This document shows, one piece after another, positions 61,097 through 64,000 of a stretch of 64,000 nucleotides of DNA (position 1 is its first letter; each line of letters begins with the position of its first letter). A program made the translations under genes and the position numbers. Below the pieces are notes generated by a model. It saw only the letters and a program-made list of their open reading frames with translations, was not told the DNA's origin and did no database searches. Source of the stretch: CAZKEW01 sp964558915 (lineage in GTDB: Bacteria > Acidobacteriota > Aminicenantia > Aminicenantales > UBA8522); the NCBI GenBank assembly GCA_964558915.1, contig CAZLFV010000003.1, forward strand, positions 3,306 through 67,305, given 5' to 3'.

Positions 61097-63553
61097 TTAT
61101 AGCCGGATTGAAAAACCGAGTCGCGCGCTTCTTGGGATCTGAAGCGCATTGGCCAGCCGGAGGCCGGTTGAGAAGGCATATTCAGAGAGTTCGCTGCCGC
61201 AATCCATCAGATTGAAAAACGAAAGGTCAAGCTCTGCCTCTGAACCCCATAATTTAAATCGATAACGGAGATGGACGCTGATATCTGAGAGATAATCTTC
61301 CCTCGGGCCTCCTTTCTGGCCCTTCTGATTTTCCGCCTTGATTGTCCTATAGCTGAATACCCACTGGCCATAGCGATAGACTGGGTCAATAAAAGCAAAG
61401 GGAGCACCGTCTCTGTATTTGACATTCGCGGCCACGAACAAATTTTTTGCCAGATAAAACCCGAAAAATAGCTTCCCGACGTAGGCCCTGTCTCCATCCA
61501 CCCGGCCGAAGCCATTGATCCAGGCATTGGGATCAGCCTGCGTCTCGTTCAGGACCCCAATATCGTTTGTCCCCGGCCCGCTTCCAAAGACCGTTGTCCC
61601 CATCCCGATGTGAGCGAGAAAGGAAAATGAGAAAAACCATCTTGTATTTTCGCGGCTCGAGACCTGAAGAAGGAGCTGGGCGTAAAAAGGCTCCTTTTCA
61701 AAGGACGAGTTAGAGAGAACATAATCTTGATAGGGTTGGCTAAAAAAGTAAAGATAAGAGCCGCCGATTTGTTCATAAAAGCCGTACTCCTGCCCGAATT
61801 TCACCCAAAAATTGTTGACGATTTTTTTATAGAGGCCCTTGACCGTGAGGTTGAATTTTTTGGAAAGGGGCATTGTCAGGGTGAGAAGACATCTTTGTTT
61901 GGCCGGGGCTTTGATTTCTTGGTCAACAGAATGAAACCGGTTTCCGGTGTATCCGATGGTGTTTTTTTCCTCGCCGCGCTGGTACTCAAGGTCATGGTTG
62001 AGGTCATCCCAGTTGAAGACAGTCCCCCAGGGCCTTTGGGTTTCTAAGAAAAAGTTGAGGTTTTCTTCCAATTCGTAGGGCGTCCGGCCAAAAGAAAAAA
62101 GAACTTGCGGAGTCTTGAAGAGAACAAATCCCAGGTCGTAAGCCAGGTTCAAGAAACCGAGATTGTTCGCCTCGTCCTGGAACCGAAGGGCGGAATATTG
62201 GAGGAAGAATTTGCCGAAGACAGTGAGATTGTCAGTCAGACGGGAGTTGACCGTTGCCCCTAATCTCAGGTTCAAGTTTGAATTCCGGTAATCCTGATCC
62301 TTCTGCCAGAGGATCATGCGATAGGCCGAACCATCGAAGGTTATGGAATTGAACTCGGAGGCTGTTTCCGACCCTTTGAGCCAAGTCGACTTCAAATCGG
62401 CAAAAAGATCTAGGCCTGTTCTCCCGTTGCTCAAGGAGACCGGCAAATCAAGGCCCAGCCTGAGGGCGTCGGCTGAGAAAGTTCCCGTTTTTTCAAAGGG
62501 GAATATCCCCTCACCGTCATTGTCCTTCAGGTCTTTGCTGAAATTTAAACTCTGAGGGGAGAGGTCTTCAATTTCATGGAGCCAGGATAACGCCAGGGAA
62601 AGGCGCTTCTTGACGAACTTAAGCGCCGAAAAGAAGGATTGCCTCTCTTTCTTCTGCGTTTCCTGAGGATATCTTCCGATTTCGGCCAGAAAATGATCTC
62701 TTTCGATCTTGTTATAAATTCCAATTATTGTTAGAGAGCCATCTTTGAGTTCTTTTTCGTATTTGGCCAGGAGAAGAAGCAGACTTCCGTTTTCTTCAAA
62801 AACCGTGTTAAAGACATTGAAGTCGTTGAATTGCCTGGCGATATCAAAGTAAGTCAGAGAAAAAGACAGCGCCGACGAGCGGAATTTTTTGAACCCGAGA
62901 TAGTCGAAGACATAATTGGAGCGAATTTTCCTCCTGGGCGTATAGAGCAGACTGTTTCTTTCTGGAGTGGAGGCATGGGGCTGGAGCATAAATGTCGACC
63001 AGGGCACATAACCCCCGAGGTTAGGAAAGACCGTTGAGAAAGAGACTTCCGAGAAGCTCTGACCGTCTGGAGCCGAGAGAAAATTCAGCCCCGGGTCTTT
63101 GTTCAGAGGTGTTTCCCCTTGAAGCTCGTATCGGCTGACCGCCGAAAGCGGCAAAAGGACACCCGGCGAGCCGTTGTTGAGGGCCGAGTTGATGGCCAAC
63201 CCATCATAGAACCAATTGAAATGAATGAACGAATCTCCCTCATAATAAACCCGGGGCGTGTCGATCAAAGAGAAGCCGTTCGATTCTTCCAGGAGGCACG
63301 TCGAATCAGGAACAAGATTTTCCAAGAATGTCGGGTAAAACTGCCCTCCGGGAAGAGATGCGATCATGAACTCGGAGAAAAGATAAACATTTAAGCTGTA
63401 AGAGATATTATCATCGGTAGGGTAGAGGTTACCTGGAAAAAAGGCCCAGGCGATGATCACGAGGAGGAAAAAATTTCGCCTGCTCAGCTCTGGGAAGACG
63501 GGAAAGGATTTATTTCTGCCTATCTTGTTCAGGCTTCTCGGCTGAGATTCCAT
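61097..63553 (-). CDS. large outer-membrane beta-barrel, TonB-receptor-like
   Basis: 818 residues. A hydrophobic export signal lies unusually far in (about 30-43, after a basic head). The N-terminal part (about 50-200) looks like a degenerate plug: VYYEGDSFIHFNWFYDGLAIN and GVLLPLSAVSRYELQG recall the plug of TonB-dependent receptors. A long strand-rich barrel to the end (ARLGFSIRL) follows. No clear TonB box or carboxypeptidase-like repeat is seen, and no SusD-type partner lies next to it. It may take up a substrate by TonB or be an unrelated barrel. Confidence 0.65.
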   Translation of the reverse strand: MESQPRSLNKIGRNKSFPVFPELSRRNFFLLVIIAWAFFPGNLYPTDDNISYSLNVYLFSEFMIASLPGGQFYPTFLENLVPDSTCLLEESNGFSLIDTPRVYYEGDSFIHFNWFYDGLAINSALNNGSPGVLLPLSAVSRYELQGETPLNKDPGLNFLSAPDGQSFSEVSFSTVFPNLGGYVPWSTFMLQPHASTPERNSLLYTPRRKIRSNYVFDYLGFKKFRSSALSFSLTYFDIARQFNDFNVFNTVFEENGSLLLLLAKYEKELKDGSLTIIGIYNKIERDHFLAEIGRYPQETQKKERQSFFSALKFVKKRLSLALSWLHEIEDLSPQSLNFSKDLKDNDGEGIFPFEKTGTFSADALRLGLDLPVSLSNGRTGLDLFADLKSTWLKGSETASEFNSITFDGSAYRMILWQKDQDYRNSNLNLRLGATVNSRLTDNLTVFGKFFLQYSALRFQDEANNLGFLNLAYDLGFVLFKTPQVLFSFGRTPYELEENLNFFLETQRPWGTVFNWDDLNHDLEYQRGEEKNTIGYTGNRFHSVDQEIKAPAKQRCLLTLTMPLSKKFNLTVKGLYKKIVNNFWVKFGQEYGFYEQIGGSYLYFFSQPYQDYVLSNSSFEKEPFYAQLLLQVSSRENTRWFFSFSFLAHIGMGTTVFGSGPGTNDIGVLNETQADPNAWINGFGRVDGDRAYVGKLFFGFYLAKNLFVAANVKYRDGAPFAFIDPVYRYGQWVFSYRTIKAENQKGQKGGPREDYLSDISVHLRYRFKLWGSEAELDLSFFNLMDCGSELSEYAFSTGLRLANALQIPRSARLGFSIRL

Positions 63554-63838
63554 AACGCTTTTTTCGCCTATAGCATACAGGCAGAGGATGTGTTATTGCA
63601 ACAGGAACATAGGCTTAAAAAGGGGAAAAAAGTGCAGTGGAGATCGCCGGTTTTCCCCGAAAACCCATTTTTACTGAATGAGCTGGCGCGGCAAAACAGT
63701 GTTCCAGCGATCGTCGACGGCGATTGATGTCATTGAAGAATATGACCGTCCGGCTCAATCCTTGATTCTGAGCTTGTAGAACGTCCTTTTCTAAGGTGGA
63801 GTCAAATCAGAGCAACGAGAAGAAAAGACGCTATTCAC

Positions 63839-64000
63839 TCAGACCTTAGTGCCTTCTTGTTGATTGACAATAAACTTAAAAAATTTTCTCTTTCCTATCT
63901 TAAGAATATGCTCTTTTTTTTCAGTAACGTTGATTTGGTAACTAATGTCCTCTATTCTCCGGCCGTCAAGATATACGCCTCCTTGTTGGATAACCCTTTT
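63839..64000 (-). CDS. tyrS: tyrosyl-tRNA synthetase, C-terminal S4 domain (partial)
   Basis: The reverse strand is open from the window's end to a stop at 63841-63839. The 53 residues read IQQGGVYLDGRRIED ... HILKIGKRKFFKFIV, the S4-type RNA-binding tail of bacterial TyrS. The catalytic part lies beyond the window. The 285 bases between this stop and the barrel gene's start hold no gene I can support. Confidence 0.85.
   Translation of the reverse strand, partial: KRVIQQGGVYLDGRRIEDISYQINVTEKKEHILKIGKRKFFKFIVNQQEGTKV

Noticed and set aside
1..64000. CRISPR arrays, insertion sequences, integrases, restriction or toxin systems
   Set aside because: I looked for direct-repeat arrays, transposase-like genes and defence genes and saw none.

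Overview
The window looks like chromosomal DNA of an uncultured, mostly anaerobic, Gram-negative heterotroph. My best guess is Candidatus Aminicenantes (OP8) or a near Acidobacteriota relative. The grounds are a GWxTD-domain protein, outer-membrane beta-barrel proteins, paired GH127 lipoproteins, 2-oxoacid:ferredoxin oxidoreductase, many rubrerythrin/ferritin-like proteins with rubredoxin, and an NtrY/NtrX-like pair. The lineage is inferred, not proven. I see no rRNA or tRNA gene, insertion sequence, integrase or CRISPR array. Genes are dense, and many neighbours overlap by ATGA, which suggests translational coupling.

Layout. 1-15 kb (+): the tail of a beta-propeller protein, two lipoprotein GH127 enzymes, a sodium:solute symporter with several small unknown proteins, then AraB-type kinase, AraD-type epimerase, a FucI-fold isomerase, a zinc alcohol dehydrogenase and DeoC. 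Together these read as release, uptake and catabolism of L-arabinose into the pentose-phosphate pool. 15-27 kb: a ThyA-superfamily enzyme, UbiA and DUF362 proteins, a reverse-strand rodZ-ntrY-ntrX-recO operon, endonuclease V, and ftsE-ftsX. 27-36 kb: mutM; an oxygen-defence run (ferritin-like protein, rubredoxin, rubredoxin reductase, porin); purA; a DUF438/hemerythrin/PAS protein; a solitary desulforedoxin-like gene with its own promoter and terminator; a decayed metallo-beta-lactamase-fold gene; and a PhzF-like protein. 36-46 kb: divergent transglutaminase and GWxTD genes, KorA/KorB-type oxidoreductase, and a sulfur/iron-sulfur run (Nfu, IscS-like, IscU-like with zinc ribbons, TusA, NadA, rubrerythrin). 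46-56 kb: site-2 protease, nth, an orphan AmrS-type radical SAM enzyme, archease-RtcB RNA repair, PolX, and a duplicated ThyX-like protein. 56-64 kb: a thiol-redox group (DsbD-N domain, TlpA fused to a beta-barrel, TlpA lipoprotein), a YfcC-type carrier, a large outer-membrane barrel, and the end of tyrS.

The least ordinary observations are: an IscS homologue whose PLP lysine is replaced by Gln while its partner IscU carries extra zinc ribbons; a tandem ThyX-like protein in which each half keeps a different part of the ThyX motif, in a genome that also has a ThyA-type enzyme with all dUMP contacts; an NtrX-like regulator with GALPQA in place of GAFTGA; a secreted thioredoxin fused to an outer-membrane barrel behind a strong promoter and long leader; an ftsX that seems to start at ATC; and a rodZ-like gene that looks leaderless.
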